From an uncultured euryarchaeote (GTDB lineage: Archaea > Thermoplasmatota > Poseidoniia > Poseidoniales > Thalassarchaeaceae), in assembly GCA_937897085.1 (NCBI GenBank), contig CALCOR010000003.1, positions 1 through 10,144 on the forward strand: a DNA stretch of 10,144 nt. Direction: 5' to 3'. Positions within the stretch are counted from its first letter, which is position 1. Every line of letters starts with the position of its first letter. Shown piece after piece: positions 1 through 6,929 of this stretch. The notes under the pieces were generated by a model. It was given only the letters and a program-made list of their open reading frames with translations, had not been told where the DNA came from and did not search any database. Both the position numbers and the translations under genes were made by a program.

Positions 1-765
1 GTCATCGTCGACGGAACCGACAACATCCCGACGCGCTATCTGGTTTCTGACGCCTGCGAGATTCTCGACAAACCGTGGGTGTATGGCAGCATCTATAGGT
101 TCGAAGGACAGGTGACGCTGTTCAATCACGCTGATGGGCCCAACTACCGCGACCTGTTCCCCGAACCCCCTCCTCCCGAGGCCGTTCCCTCCTGTGCTGA
201 GGCGGGGGTCTTGGGAGTTCTACCCGCAGTCATCGGCGGTCTGCAGGCGACCGAGGCGGTCAAGCTGCTGCTCGGCATCGGCGAATCCCTCTCCGGACGT
301 CTGCTCGTCTACGACGCGCTCAACATGGATTTCCGCGAACTCACGGTGGGCGAGCTCCCCGTACGCCCAGCGGTCACCGAACTCATCGACTACGAGCAGT
401 TCTGTGCTGGGGCCACAGCAGAAGCATCGGCGAACACCGTGTTGGAGATCTCGCCCGCCGACTTCGTCAGCCAGCGGGATTCGGGCTGGTCCCCGTTCCT
501 GCTCGATGTCAGGACCAGCGCAGAGGAAGGGATCGTCAGCCTGCCGGGTACCGACCTGCGCGTCAGCCACCTGAACATCCTGGTCGAGCAGGACTCCCTG
601 CCGAAGGATCGAGACATCGTCGTCTACTGCCGCACAGGTGGGCGTTCAGAGGCTGTTGCTTCCGCTCTCAGCCGTGTCGGTTTCGATTTCGCGCGCCTGT
701 TCAACCTCGCCGGTGGCATCCACGCCTGGTCCGATCAGATCGACTCGGCTGTCCCGAAATACTGA
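1..765 (+). CDS. moeZ: MoeZ-type E1-like adenylyltransferase with C-terminal rhodanese domain (5' truncated)
   Basis: The frame is open from base 1, so the gene begins upstream; 254 residues remain and the ATP-binding glycine motif is outside the window. The fragment opens with the MoeB/ThiF signature VDGTDNIPTRYLVSDAC. It continues through YGSIYRFEGQ and reaches the conserved cysteine in PSCAEAGVLG (residue 65), then a GGLQATEAVKLLLG helix. The CxxC zinc pair that MoeB has near this point is absent. In its place is VTELIDYEQFC, which closely resembles the zinc-free MoeZ family as I remember it. From about residue 147 a rhodanese domain follows, with DVR at 169-171 and active-site loop CRTGGRS (Cys210). 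Such proteins adenylate the C-terminus of small sulfur carriers (MoaD, ThiS or CysO types) and pass sulfur to them. Downstream mocA-like and xdhC genes make molybdopterin synthesis a reasonable role. Alternatives are thiamine, cysteine or tRNA thiolation. Confidence 0.88.
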   Translation, partial: VIVDGTDNIPTRYLVSDACEILDKPWVYGSIYRFEGQVTLFNHADGPNYRDLFPEPPPPEAVPSCAEAGVLGVLPAVIGGLQATEAVKLLLGIGESLSGRLLVYDALNMDFRELTVGELPVRPAVTELIDYEQFCAGATAEASANTVLEISPADFVSQRDSGWSPFLLDVRTSAEEGIVSLPGTDLRVSHLNILVEQDSLPKDRDIVVYCRTGGRSEAVASALSRVGFDFARLFNLAGGIHAWSDQIDSAVPKY

Positions 766-788
766 GCCGGCCCCGAAGGGGTCGGCTC
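764..788 (+). other. Strong hairpin overlapping the moeZ stop codon
   Basis: Two 11-base arms (764-774 and 778-788) pair completely, with one G-U wobble at 770/782, around the loop GAA. The stem begins inside the TGA stop at 763-765. No T-run follows, so it is neither a bacterial intrinsic terminator nor a typical archaeal oligo-T terminator. It could protect or define the 3' end of the upstream mRNA, or simply reflect GC-rich sequence. The pairing is directly visible; any function is inference. Confidence 0.5.
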
Positions 789-813
789 GCCCATTCAACA
801 GATGCAAGGTTGA

Positions 814-839
814 AGGGCGTCGGGAGTCCCCCACGCCCT
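814..839. promoter_or_regulatory. Inverted repeat abutting the receiver-gene start
   Basis: Perfect 7-base arms AGGGCGT (814-820) and ACGCCCT (833-839) flank a 12-base centre. The centre itself contains GGGA and TCCC one base apart. The dyad ends two bases before the ATG at 842. It could be an operator or an mRNA stem next to the start codon. No clear TATA box sits about 26 bases upstream of the ATG; the most AT-rich part of this 76-base gap is near 792-813. No regulator can be named. Confidence 0.3.
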
Positions 840-841
840 GA

Positions 842-1807
842 ATGCCGACAATCATAGTCGCAGATGAGAACGAGGGGAGGCGCAACCTGCTCGCCGGCAC
901 CCTCGAGCGCGAGGGCTACACCGTCACCCGCGCTTCGACCCTGCGCCAATGCGAAGGCACGGCCCTCGCAACCATGCCTGATGTGGTACTCGTCGACGGC
1001 GAATGGCGCTCTGGGAATGCGATTGACACCTCGTCCAAACTCTCCACAGACCCTGAGTTCAACCTCAAGTGCAGACTGGTCGTGCTCTCCACCGACTCAT
1101 CGCAGGAGTACCTCGCCTCCGCAGCCACGGCCGGCGTTGACGAAGTGATGTCCAAACCGGTTGACATGAACAATCTGCTCGCCCAACTGCAGAAGCATGC
1201 GGCCAAGATGTTCGTTCCTCCGCCCGCCGAGGTGGGGCGCGGTTCCAGCACTGGCTTCTTCGATGTCAAATTGACTGCGGGTGATCCCTCGTGGACGCTT
1301 CCAATCTTCGAGAAACTGCTCGGTGAGGAGGCGCTCGGCGAGGACTTCGTCGAGAACATCATGGAGAAACTGGAAGCCGAGGACATCGATACTGACCTCG
1401 ACCCCGAGACGCTGGAGAAGGTGCTGCGCACGGCGTTCGACGCGCTAATCCTCGGTACCCAGGAGGAGGTGGAGAGCGAACTCGAACAGAGCCGATTGGA
1501 GGATGTGCTCGATGCACAGGCTGAACTCGTCGAGGAGGCCTTGGAGGCAAACATGGAATTACTCGATGAACAACCGGACAAGGTGCTCATCCTCACCGAG
1601 GAGACCGGGCTCATTCCCATTGACCCGGATGCGCTGAACCTCACACAGAGGACCCTCGAGATCGTCCACGAACTGCTCTGGGAGATAGGCATACCAGGAC
1701 GGCTGGCAGACACCACCCTCAGCCACCGAGTCGAAGATGCCGTAGGACTCACCGAGGATGCAATCGGGGCGCTAGAGCAGTACGGGGCGGATGACGACGA
1801 AGACTGA
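842..1807 (+). CDS. Receiver-domain (response regulator-like) protein with acidic C-terminal region
   Basis: This 321-residue protein begins with a CheY-like receiver domain (about 1-120). The phosphorylation residues are in place: acidic pair Asp8/Glu9, phospho-acceptor Asp52 in VVLVDGEW, Ser83/Thr84, and Lys105 in SKP. It should therefore accept phosphate from a histidine kinase, but no kinase is in the window. The remaining roughly 200 residues match no output domain I know. They show no helix-turn-helix, GGDEF or kinase motif, are rich in Glu, Asp and Leu, look mostly helical (especially about 170-245), and end in a DDDED tail. A protein-protein interaction role is more likely than DNA binding. 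The ATG at 842 is the first in frame and places the start strand of the receiver correctly. Only 15 bases separate this gene from the downstream E1 gene, so the two are probably co-transcribed. Confidence 0.82.
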   Translation: MPTIIVADENEGRRNLLAGTLEREGYTVTRASTLRQCEGTALATMPDVVLVDGEWRSGNAIDTSSKLSTDPEFNLKCRLVVLSTDSSQEYLASAATAGVDEVMSKPVDMNNLLAQLQKHAAKMFVPPPAEVGRGSSTGFFDVKLTAGDPSWTLPIFEKLLGEEALGEDFVENIMEKLEAEDIDTDLDPETLEKVLRTAFDALILGTQEEVESELEQSRLEDVLDAQAELVEEALEANMELLDEQPDKVLILTEETGLIPIDPDALNLTQRTLEIVHELLWEIGIPGRLADTTLSHRVEDAVGLTEDAIGALEQYGADDDED

Positions 1808-1810
1808 CCG

Positions 1811-1818
1811 AGGGGTGA
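1811..1818 (+). promoter_or_regulatory. Ribosome-binding site of the E1 gene
   Basis: AGGGGTGA ends four bases before the ATG at 1823. Its GGTGA core is complementary to the UCACC near the 3' end of archaeal 16S rRNA. It is the clearest such site in the window. It supports ATG 1823 and translation from an mRNA shared with the upstream receiver gene. Confidence 0.6.
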
Positions 1819-1822
1819 CGGA

Positions 1823-4426
1823 ATGGGCGAGCAAGGGACACTGCCGCCTATCTGGGGTGCTGACTGGAAACCTGCCCTACCACTCGAGTTCAACGAACCT
1901 CTAGACCCTGAGGCCGCCCGCGCCGAGTTTCTGCGCTTCATCGCTGAGAAGCATGACGGCCATCTGCGCCTGGCAGCCCTCCTGTGGGATGAGGCGGCCG
2001 CAGAATTCCCTGCAGAGCGCTGGGACGGAAGCAACCTCCACGAATTCTCCGAGGCTCTCGTCACCTCCTTCGATGACAACCTGTCCACCCGAGCCACCGA
2101 GGAGATCGTCTCTGGTCTCGATGCCGTCGAGGTCGTCCCACGCAGAAGCGGCGTGGCGCACCTCGAACGGCGTGCTACCCGCTTCCTGATCGATGTGCGG
2201 CTGGCGCTGAGAAGAATGGCGCAAGAACAAGCGGTCACGCTCGAACAGCGATTGGAATGGCAGCGGATGATGACGCGGACCCGAGCGCTCGACGAGCACC
2301 TGAAGGACCTGTTCACGGAGGGAATTCCTACACCGGACGGAGGCACGTTCGGAGGCAAGGGATTTCGCTCGACCTGGCAGGAGGGGATCGTCGCCTGCGC
2401 CACCGCGCTAAGGCGAGCTATCGACCTGCCCGCCGGACAGCGCCACGAGGGTGATGTGGTCGCCCCGATGATCCGCGATGTGGGACTCGCCCTCGCCATG
2501 GGTCAGCCGCCAGTCGAGATCTTCGCGGCTCAGATGGGCAAGGCAGGCTCGATGATGCACGGAGGGCACGCTGGCGCCGGAGGGCGGGACCTGCACATCG
2601 GAAACTGGGACCTCGGCATCCTACCCCCCACCGCGCCGCTTCCGATAGCCAGCGCCACCACCACCGGGATCGCGCTCGCCAGCCAACGTCTCGAAGTAGG
2701 CAGATTCCATCTCGCGCCGGTCGGTGAGGGGTGCAGCAGCAGCGGAGAGTTCTGGGAGGGAATGAACTTCGCCGGAGCACGCGGCCTGCCGATCTGCTAC
2801 ATGATCCAGAACAACCAGATTGCGCTCGATACCTTCCCCACCAGCCAGAACAATGCCGAGTTGTACGGTGACAAAGGGGCGGCAGTCGGCTTGCCATCAT
2901 GGACCATAGATGGTTCCAATCCAGCCGCATTCCACTCTTCTATAGCAACTTCACGCGAGTTCGCACTCGAAGGCGGTGGTCCTACGCTCGTGCATGTCGA
3001 GACGATGCGCGGTTGCGGTCACGCTCACCACCACGACGACCTCTACCTGGGCGCCGAGTCGGGCAACCCTCCCGGCTACATCGACCGCGAACTGCTCACC
3101 TACTGGGAGGAGAAGGATCCACTGCCCAACCACCGCCGACTGCTGATCAAGGTTGGTGTAGGGCCGGAGCAACTCGCTCAGATGGAAGCCGAGGAGCAGG
3201 AATCGGTCGATGCGGCGAGGGCGGAGATGGAGGCGATGGAGTGGCCCGAGGGGGACAGCGTGACCGCCGGGATCACCAGCCTGCACGATGCCGGCACTCA
3301 CCAGCAGCAGTTGGACAGGGTTTCAACATCATCGGGCGAGGCGGAAGGAGCTGGCCCTGTTCCGTCTGGCGAGACGACCCTGGCGTTCTCGGAGGAGAGC
3401 AACGCATGGACCTACAGCCGCGCCATCCAGCAGGGGATGGTCGCCATCGCCGAGCAGTACGGTCGCTCTGCTCTGTTCATGGGAGAGGACATGGAGGTCT
3501 CCGGAGCGTTCGGGATGAACATCCCGCTCAAGGTCGCCGGTCATTCCGACCTGTTGCTGGACATGCCGCTGTCCGAGGCGCTGATCATCCATTCAGCCAC
3601 AGGAGCCGCGCTCGCCGGTATGCGTGCGATGGCCGAGATCCAATTCGGGGGATTCGCCGCCTTAGGCATGAATGCGCTCGTCAACAACGCCTCCATGCTG
3701 CGCTGGCGCTGGGGCGCCGACGTCCCGCTGGTCGTACGCATCCCGCTCGGTGCCAAGACACGTTCCGGTCCATTCCATGCGAACATGATCGAGTCGTGGT
3801 TCACCAACGACCCAGGGCTCGTCATCCTGTTCCCCTCCACCCCTCAGGACGCCTACGACCTGCTGGTCGAAGCGGCTGCACTGCCCGACCCGGTGGTCTA
3901 TCTCGAGCATCTGGGGATGTACGGGCTTAGGGGCGGCAGAACCGGTTGGGGTGACAACATCAACCAGGTGGTGGACACCGAGTCAGTGCATGCTCACCTG
4001 AAGCGGAGTGATGGCCCGTACAAGCTCGGCAAGGCGGAAGTCATCCGCGGCGGCGATGCCGCCACCGTGGTGACCTGGGGGGCGATGGTGCATGTGGCTC
4101 TAGCTGCTGCTGCCGAGGTGGCGAACTCGGGAATCGAGGTGGAGGTGATCGACCTGCGCACGCTGGCGCCGTTCGACGCAGCCACCTGTGTCGCCAGCGT
4201 GAAGCGCACAGGTCGGCTTCTCGTCCTGCAGGAGGCACAGCACACCGGGGGACTGGGCCATTCGGTCTCCAGCCGCATCGTAGAGGAGGCGTTCTGGGGG
4301 CTTGAGGCTCCGCCGGTCGTACTCGGAGCACTCGACACTCCGGTGCCGTTCTCACCTCCTTTGGAGGACCACACCATCCCGACGGCTGAACTGGTGAGCA
4401 GCCATCTGCGCCAACTGTGCGCCTGA
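1823..4426 (+). CDS. Fused E1 alpha-beta thiamine-diphosphate 2-oxoacid dehydrogenase (branched-chain type likely)
   Basis: The 867-residue protein joins both E1 subunits, normally two chains of about 330-400 residues. Residues 1-138 are an N-terminal extension I do not recognise. The alpha part (about 139-440) carries the thiamine-diphosphate motif GEG at 301-303 followed by NN at 330-331. GEG instead of GDG is common in branched-chain E1 alpha. A linker at about 447-525, partly low in complexity (STSSGEAEGAG), leads to the beta part from about 526. That part contains LFMGEDMEVSGAFG, a PLSEA segment, FGGFAALG, PFHANMIESWF and a transketolase C-terminal domain (WGAMVHVAL, VEVIDLRTLAPFD). It should decarboxylate a 2-oxoacid and pass the acyl group to a lipoyl E2. 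Neither E2 nor E3 is in the window, so the complex is encoded elsewhere. The acyl-CoA dehydrogenase downstream supports a branched-chain substrate; pyruvate or another 2-oxoacid cannot be excluded. Confidence 0.9.
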   Translation: MGEQGTLPPIWGADWKPALPLEFNEPLDPEAARAEFLRFIAEKHDGHLRLAALLWDEAAAEFPAERWDGSNLHEFSEALVTSFDDNLSTRATEEIVSGLDAVEVVPRRSGVAHLERRATRFLIDVRLALRRMAQEQAVTLEQRLEWQRMMTRTRALDEHLKDLFTEGIPTPDGGTFGGKGFRSTWQEGIVACATALRRAIDLPAGQRHEGDVVAPMIRDVGLALAMGQPPVEIFAAQMGKAGSMMHGGHAGAGGRDLHIGNWDLGILPPTAPLPIASATTTGIALASQRLEVGRFHLAPVGEGCSSSGEFWEGMNFAGARGLPICYMIQNNQIALDTFPTSQNNAELYGDKGAAVGLPSWTIDGSNPAAFHSSIATSREFALEGGGPTLVHVETMRGCGHAHHHDDLYLGAESGNPPGYIDRELLTYWEEKDPLPNHRRLLIKVGVGPEQLAQMEAEEQESVDAARAEMEAMEWPEGDSVTAGITSLHDAGTHQQQLDRVSTSSGEAEGAGPVPSGETTLAFSEESNAWTYSRAIQQGMVAIAEQYGRSALFMGEDMEVSGAFGMNIPLKVAGHSDLLLDMPLSEALIIHSATGAALAGMRAMAEIQFGGFAALGMNALVNNASMLRWRWGADVPLVVRIPLGAKTRSGPFHANMIESWFTNDPGLVILFPSTPQDAYDLLVEAAALPDPVVYLEHLGMYGLRGGRTGWGDNINQVVDTESVHAHLKRSDGPYKLGKAEVIRGGDAATVVTWGAMVHVALAAAAEVANSGIEVEVIDLRTLAPFDAATCVASVKRTGRLLVLQEAQHTGGLGHSVSSRIVEEAFWGLEAPPVVLGALDTPVPFSPPLEDHTIPTAELVSSHLRQLCA

Positions 4427-4440
4427 GTCTGCACAGGCGC
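4419..4440 (+). other. Inverted repeat overlapping the E1 stop codon
   Basis: Perfect 7-base arms GCGCCTG (4419-4425) and CAGGCGC (4434-4440) flank an 8-base loop. The left arm includes the first two bases of the TGA at 4424-4426. There is no T-run after it. A second, looser pair follows: GCTACC (4439-4444) with GGTAGC (4467-4472), and between them the short palindrome AACCTCAGGTT (4456-4466). These fill most of the gap before the antiporter gene. Function is not known; transcript-end processing is one possibility. Confidence 0.35.
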
Positions 4441-4491
4441 TACCGCTATTTGCCAAACCTCAGGTTGGTAGCCTCGCGGAAGGCGACGTGC

Positions 4492-5664
4492 ATGGCTGAC
4501 CCAGAAGACAAATCACCTGCCGAGTCGAAGACGCAGAATTCAGTCACCCGGGGTATAGCGAGCCTGTTCATGTGGAATCAGGTGCTGGTGATTGCCAGCC
4601 TGTTCCTCGCCATGCTCGGAGTCAACAGCCTGATGGCCGAAGTTACGGTGACCAAGATTGCCATCAGCGTCTTCCTGCTGCTGCTCGCCATCGGTCTGCT
4701 GATCGCGTCAGCAGATTTCTTCGTCGAGGGAGCGAAGGGGTTGGCGCGCAGAATCGGTGTGGCGGAGATCATCATCGGCCTGACCATCGTCTCTCTGGGG
4801 ACATCCCTGCCGGAAATCCTCATCTCAAGTCAAGCAGCCTGGGAGGCTCGCCAGAACCCGTGCATCGCCGGGGCTGCAGACTGTGCCACTGATTTCGCGC
4901 TGGGCAACATATACGGTTCCGTGCTCGTGCAGATCACCCTCATCCTCGGCCTCGTCGTGCTCATCCGACCACTCTCCGTGCGTCCAACGTGGATTGGACG
5001 CGACGGCCTGATGATGCTGTTCGCCGTGGTGCTGCTGTCCGTCTTCCTGCTCCTCGACGACAAGCTCAGTCGCATAGAGGGATTCATCCTGTGCGCGCTC
5101 TACCTGTGCTATATCGGATATCTGGTAAGCCATCGCGAGCAGATCCGTGCGGACGAGTTCGAGGTCATCGAGGAGATTCGCATCGAACAGGAGCGCACCC
5201 TCGACTGGACCGGTGCCTCGTACGTGGTGATGCTCGCGGTCGGTCTCGCTCTGGCGATGTTCGCCTCTGAGCGGGTCATAGATGCCGCGTCGATCATCGC
5301 TATCGAACTGGGCGTGCCGTCAGCCGTGGTCGGCACCACCATCTCTGCGGTTGGCACCTCGATCCCTGAACTGGCAGTGGCGCTGATGGCAGCGCGGCGC
5401 AGCCAAGGCGTCGCCATCGGGACGCTCATCGGCTCGAACATCACCGACCCGATGCTCTCCGTGGGACTCGCCGCGATGATCAACCCGATCAGCGTGATGA
5501 GCACCGGCCTCTTCTATGGCCTCATCATGCCGGCGACCATCGCCTGTGTGGCTCTCTGCCTGCTGTTCATGTGGACCGACTTCAAGTTCAACCGCTGGGA
5601 GGGTGGAATCCTCGTCGGCTGTTACGCTGTCTTCGTCTATCTGTTGCTGACCATCTCTGGATAG
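4492..5664 (+). CDS. Ca2+/cation antiporter (CaCA family, Na+/Ca2+ exchanger-like)
   Basis: This hydrophobic protein of 390 residues has about ten membrane helices in two inverted halves. Each half contains an alpha repeat: GTSLPE at 103-108 and GTSIPE at 288-293, whose Glu108 and Glu293 are the family's core ion ligands. Compared with the Na+/Ca2+ exchanger of Methanocaldococcus jannaschii as I recall it, the second repeat is standard at GSNITD (Ser315, Asp319). The first reads GNIYGSVLVQ: the Asn after GS is Val144, and the ligand position four residues after Ser143 is Gln147. The first repeat also carries an insertion of roughly 12 residues with Cys124 and Cys131. A charged cytoplasmic loop (about 212-238) links the halves. 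I chose ATG 4492 over GTG 4417, because the extra 25 residues would be Arg-rich, overlap the E1 gene and lie in the inverted-repeat region. Export of Ca2+ in exchange for Na+ or H+ is expected, but the ion is not certain. Confidence 0.87.
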   Translation: MADPEDKSPAESKTQNSVTRGIASLFMWNQVLVIASLFLAMLGVNSLMAEVTVTKIAISVFLLLLAIGLLIASADFFVEGAKGLARRIGVAEIIIGLTIVSLGTSLPEILISSQAAWEARQNPCIAGAADCATDFALGNIYGSVLVQITLILGLVVLIRPLSVRPTWIGRDGLMMLFAVVLLSVFLLLDDKLSRIEGFILCALYLCYIGYLVSHREQIRADEFEVIEEIRIEQERTLDWTGASYVVMLAVGLALAMFASERVIDAASIIAIELGVPSAVVGTTISAVGTSIPELAVALMAARRSQGVAIGTLIGSNITDPMLSVGLAAMINPISVMSTGLFYGLIMPATIACVALCLLFMWTDFKFNRWEGGILVGCYAVFVYLLLTISG

Positions 5665-5688
5665 TGAGCGTACATCTCTCCCGACGTA

Positions 5689-5697
5689 TTGCTTATC
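5689..5697 (+). promoter_or_regulatory. Possible archaeal TATA box for the acyl-CoA dehydrogenase gene
   Basis: TTGCTTATC lies 24 to 32 bases before the ATG at 5721. This is the spacing expected if transcription starts at the start codon itself (a leaderless mRNA). No ribosome-binding site is visible before this ATG, which agrees. The match is short and was judged by eye, so it is tentative. Confidence 0.25.
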
Positions 5698-5720
5698 GGC
5701 GGTTGCCGGCTGGGGCGTCC

Positions 5721-6869
5721 ATGGTCGACTTCTCGCTATCCGAAGAGCAGGAGATGCTGCGCGACCTTGCCCACGATTTCGCCCGCGATGAACTCAGGCC
5801 CCACGCCGAGCATTGGGACGAGGCGAGAGAGTTTCCCAAGGAGGCTATCGCCACCCTACACGAACTCGGCCTGATGAACATGCACATCCCTGAGGAATAC
5901 GGAGGCATGGGGTTCGACACCCTCACTGAAGTGCTGGTACAGGAGGAACTGGCGTGGGGAGACCCGGGATTCGCCACCGCGGCGTACGCCAACGGACTCA
6001 CAATCGCGCCCTTGATCACCGGGGGGACGCAGGAGCAGAAGCAGAAGTATCTCGGAATGCTCGTCGAGGGACCGGCGACCATCTCCTACTGTGTGACCGA
6101 ACCGGCGGCAGGCAGCGACGTCCAGGGAATCCGCAGCACGGCGGTGAAGGATGGCGACGATTACATCCTCAACGGCGAGAAGATGTTCATCACCGGGGCG
6201 GGCCACGCTGACTGGTTCTTCGTGCTCGCATACACCGACAAGGAGGCCGGCTACAAGGGCATGTCAGCGTTCATCGTCGAATCCGCCTGGGAAGGGGTGA
6301 GTCTGGGGAAGAAGGAGGACACCATGGGCCAGCGTGCCTCGGACACCCGCTCCGTCATCTTCGAGAATGTCAGAGTTCCCGCTTCCAATCTCCTCGGGGG
6401 TGCGGAAGGAAAGGGCTGGTTCAACGCCATGATCGCCTTCGACCTCTCCCGTCCGAACATCGCCGCTCACGCTGTCGGGCTCGCCCGTGCCGCCTTCGAA
6501 CATGCGCTCGTTTACGCAGACGAGCGCGAGACGTTCGGAAAGAAGCTGCACGAGCACCAGACGATCCAGTTCATGCTCGCCGACATGAAGACGAACATCG
6601 AGGCGGCGAGACTGCTGACTTGGAAGGCCGCCTGGCTGGCTGATTCAGACCAGAAGAACACCGAGGCGGCCGCGCACGCGAAGCGGTTCGCGGCAGACTC
6701 TGCGATGCAGGTGGCCATCGATGCGGTGCAGGTGCTCGGCGGCTACGGCTACACCGAGGAGTATCCGGTGGCGCGGCTGATGCGGGCGGCCAAGGTGATG
6801 CAGATCTACGAAGGCTCGTCGGAGATTCAGCGGATGATCATCGGCCGCGAGATCACCCGCGACCTCTGA
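5721..6869 (+). CDS. Acyl-CoA dehydrogenase (FAD flavoprotein)
   Basis: The protein has 382 residues, the usual length for the short-, medium- and branched-chain acyl-CoA dehydrogenases, and all parts are present. The N-terminal helical domain runs from FSLSEEQEMLRDLAHDFA to about 118. The middle beta domain has the signature YCVTEPAAGSDV (123-134). The C-terminal helical domain has QVLGGYGYTEEYPVARL and IYEGSSEIQ. Glu364 in IYEG is at the position of the catalytic base in this subgroup. It should introduce the alpha-beta double bond into an acyl-CoA and pass electrons to electron-transfer flavoprotein, whose genes are not in the window. ATG 5721 gives the standard N-terminus; the frame is open 50 codons further upstream, but that overlaps the antiporter gene. 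The upstream E1 suggests a branched-chain acyl-CoA as substrate. Chain-length preference cannot be read from sequence alone. Confidence 0.93.
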   Translation: MVDFSLSEEQEMLRDLAHDFARDELRPHAEHWDEAREFPKEAIATLHELGLMNMHIPEEYGGMGFDTLTEVLVQEELAWGDPGFATAAYANGLTIAPLITGGTQEQKQKYLGMLVEGPATISYCVTEPAAGSDVQGIRSTAVKDGDDYILNGEKMFITGAGHADWFFVLAYTDKEAGYKGMSAFIVESAWEGVSLGKKEDTMGQRASDTRSVIFENVRVPASNLLGGAEGKGWFNAMIAFDLSRPNIAAHAVGLARAAFEHALVYADERETFGKKLHEHQTIQFMLADMKTNIEAARLLTWKAAWLADSDQKNTEAAAHAKRFAADSAMQVAIDAVQVLGGYGYTEEYPVARLMRAAKVMQIYEGSSEIQRMIIGREITRDL

Positions 6870-6929
6870 TTTCACTTTGCACATGCCCTGCGATTGTCTC
6901 AAGAACCCTCTCCCCTCGATTCTCGCGCC

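Noticed and set aside
764..788. The hairpin after moeZ as an intrinsic terminator
   Set aside because: There is no T-run after the stem, and archaeal termination usually depends on oligo-T rather than stems, so it is listed only as a hairpin of unknown role.
789..801. A 13-base sequence GCCCATTCAACAG found again at 7618-7630
   Set aside because: One exact 13-mer match within 10 kb is about what chance allows. The second copy lies inside the ZIP coding sequence.
916..2499. A long open frame of 527 codons on the - strand
   Set aside because: It lies antisense across the receiver and E1 genes, is dominated by Ser, Arg and Ala in low-complexity runs, and shows no domain. It is a typical shadow in GC-rich DNA.
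2899..3930. A 343-codon + strand frame inside the E1 gene
   Set aside because: It is very Arg-rich, has no motif, and is fully covered by the E1 reading frame, which has clear catalytic motifs there.
4417..4491. Extended antiporter start at GTG 4417
   Set aside because: The added 25 residues are strongly basic, overlap the E1 end and lie in inverted-repeat sequence. ATG 4492 gives a normal N-terminus.
5571..5720. Extended acyl-CoA dehydrogenase start overlapping the antiporter gene
   Set aside because: The family begins at the FSLSEEQ segment, just after ATG 5721. The extra 50 residues have no counterpart and overlap a well-supported gene.
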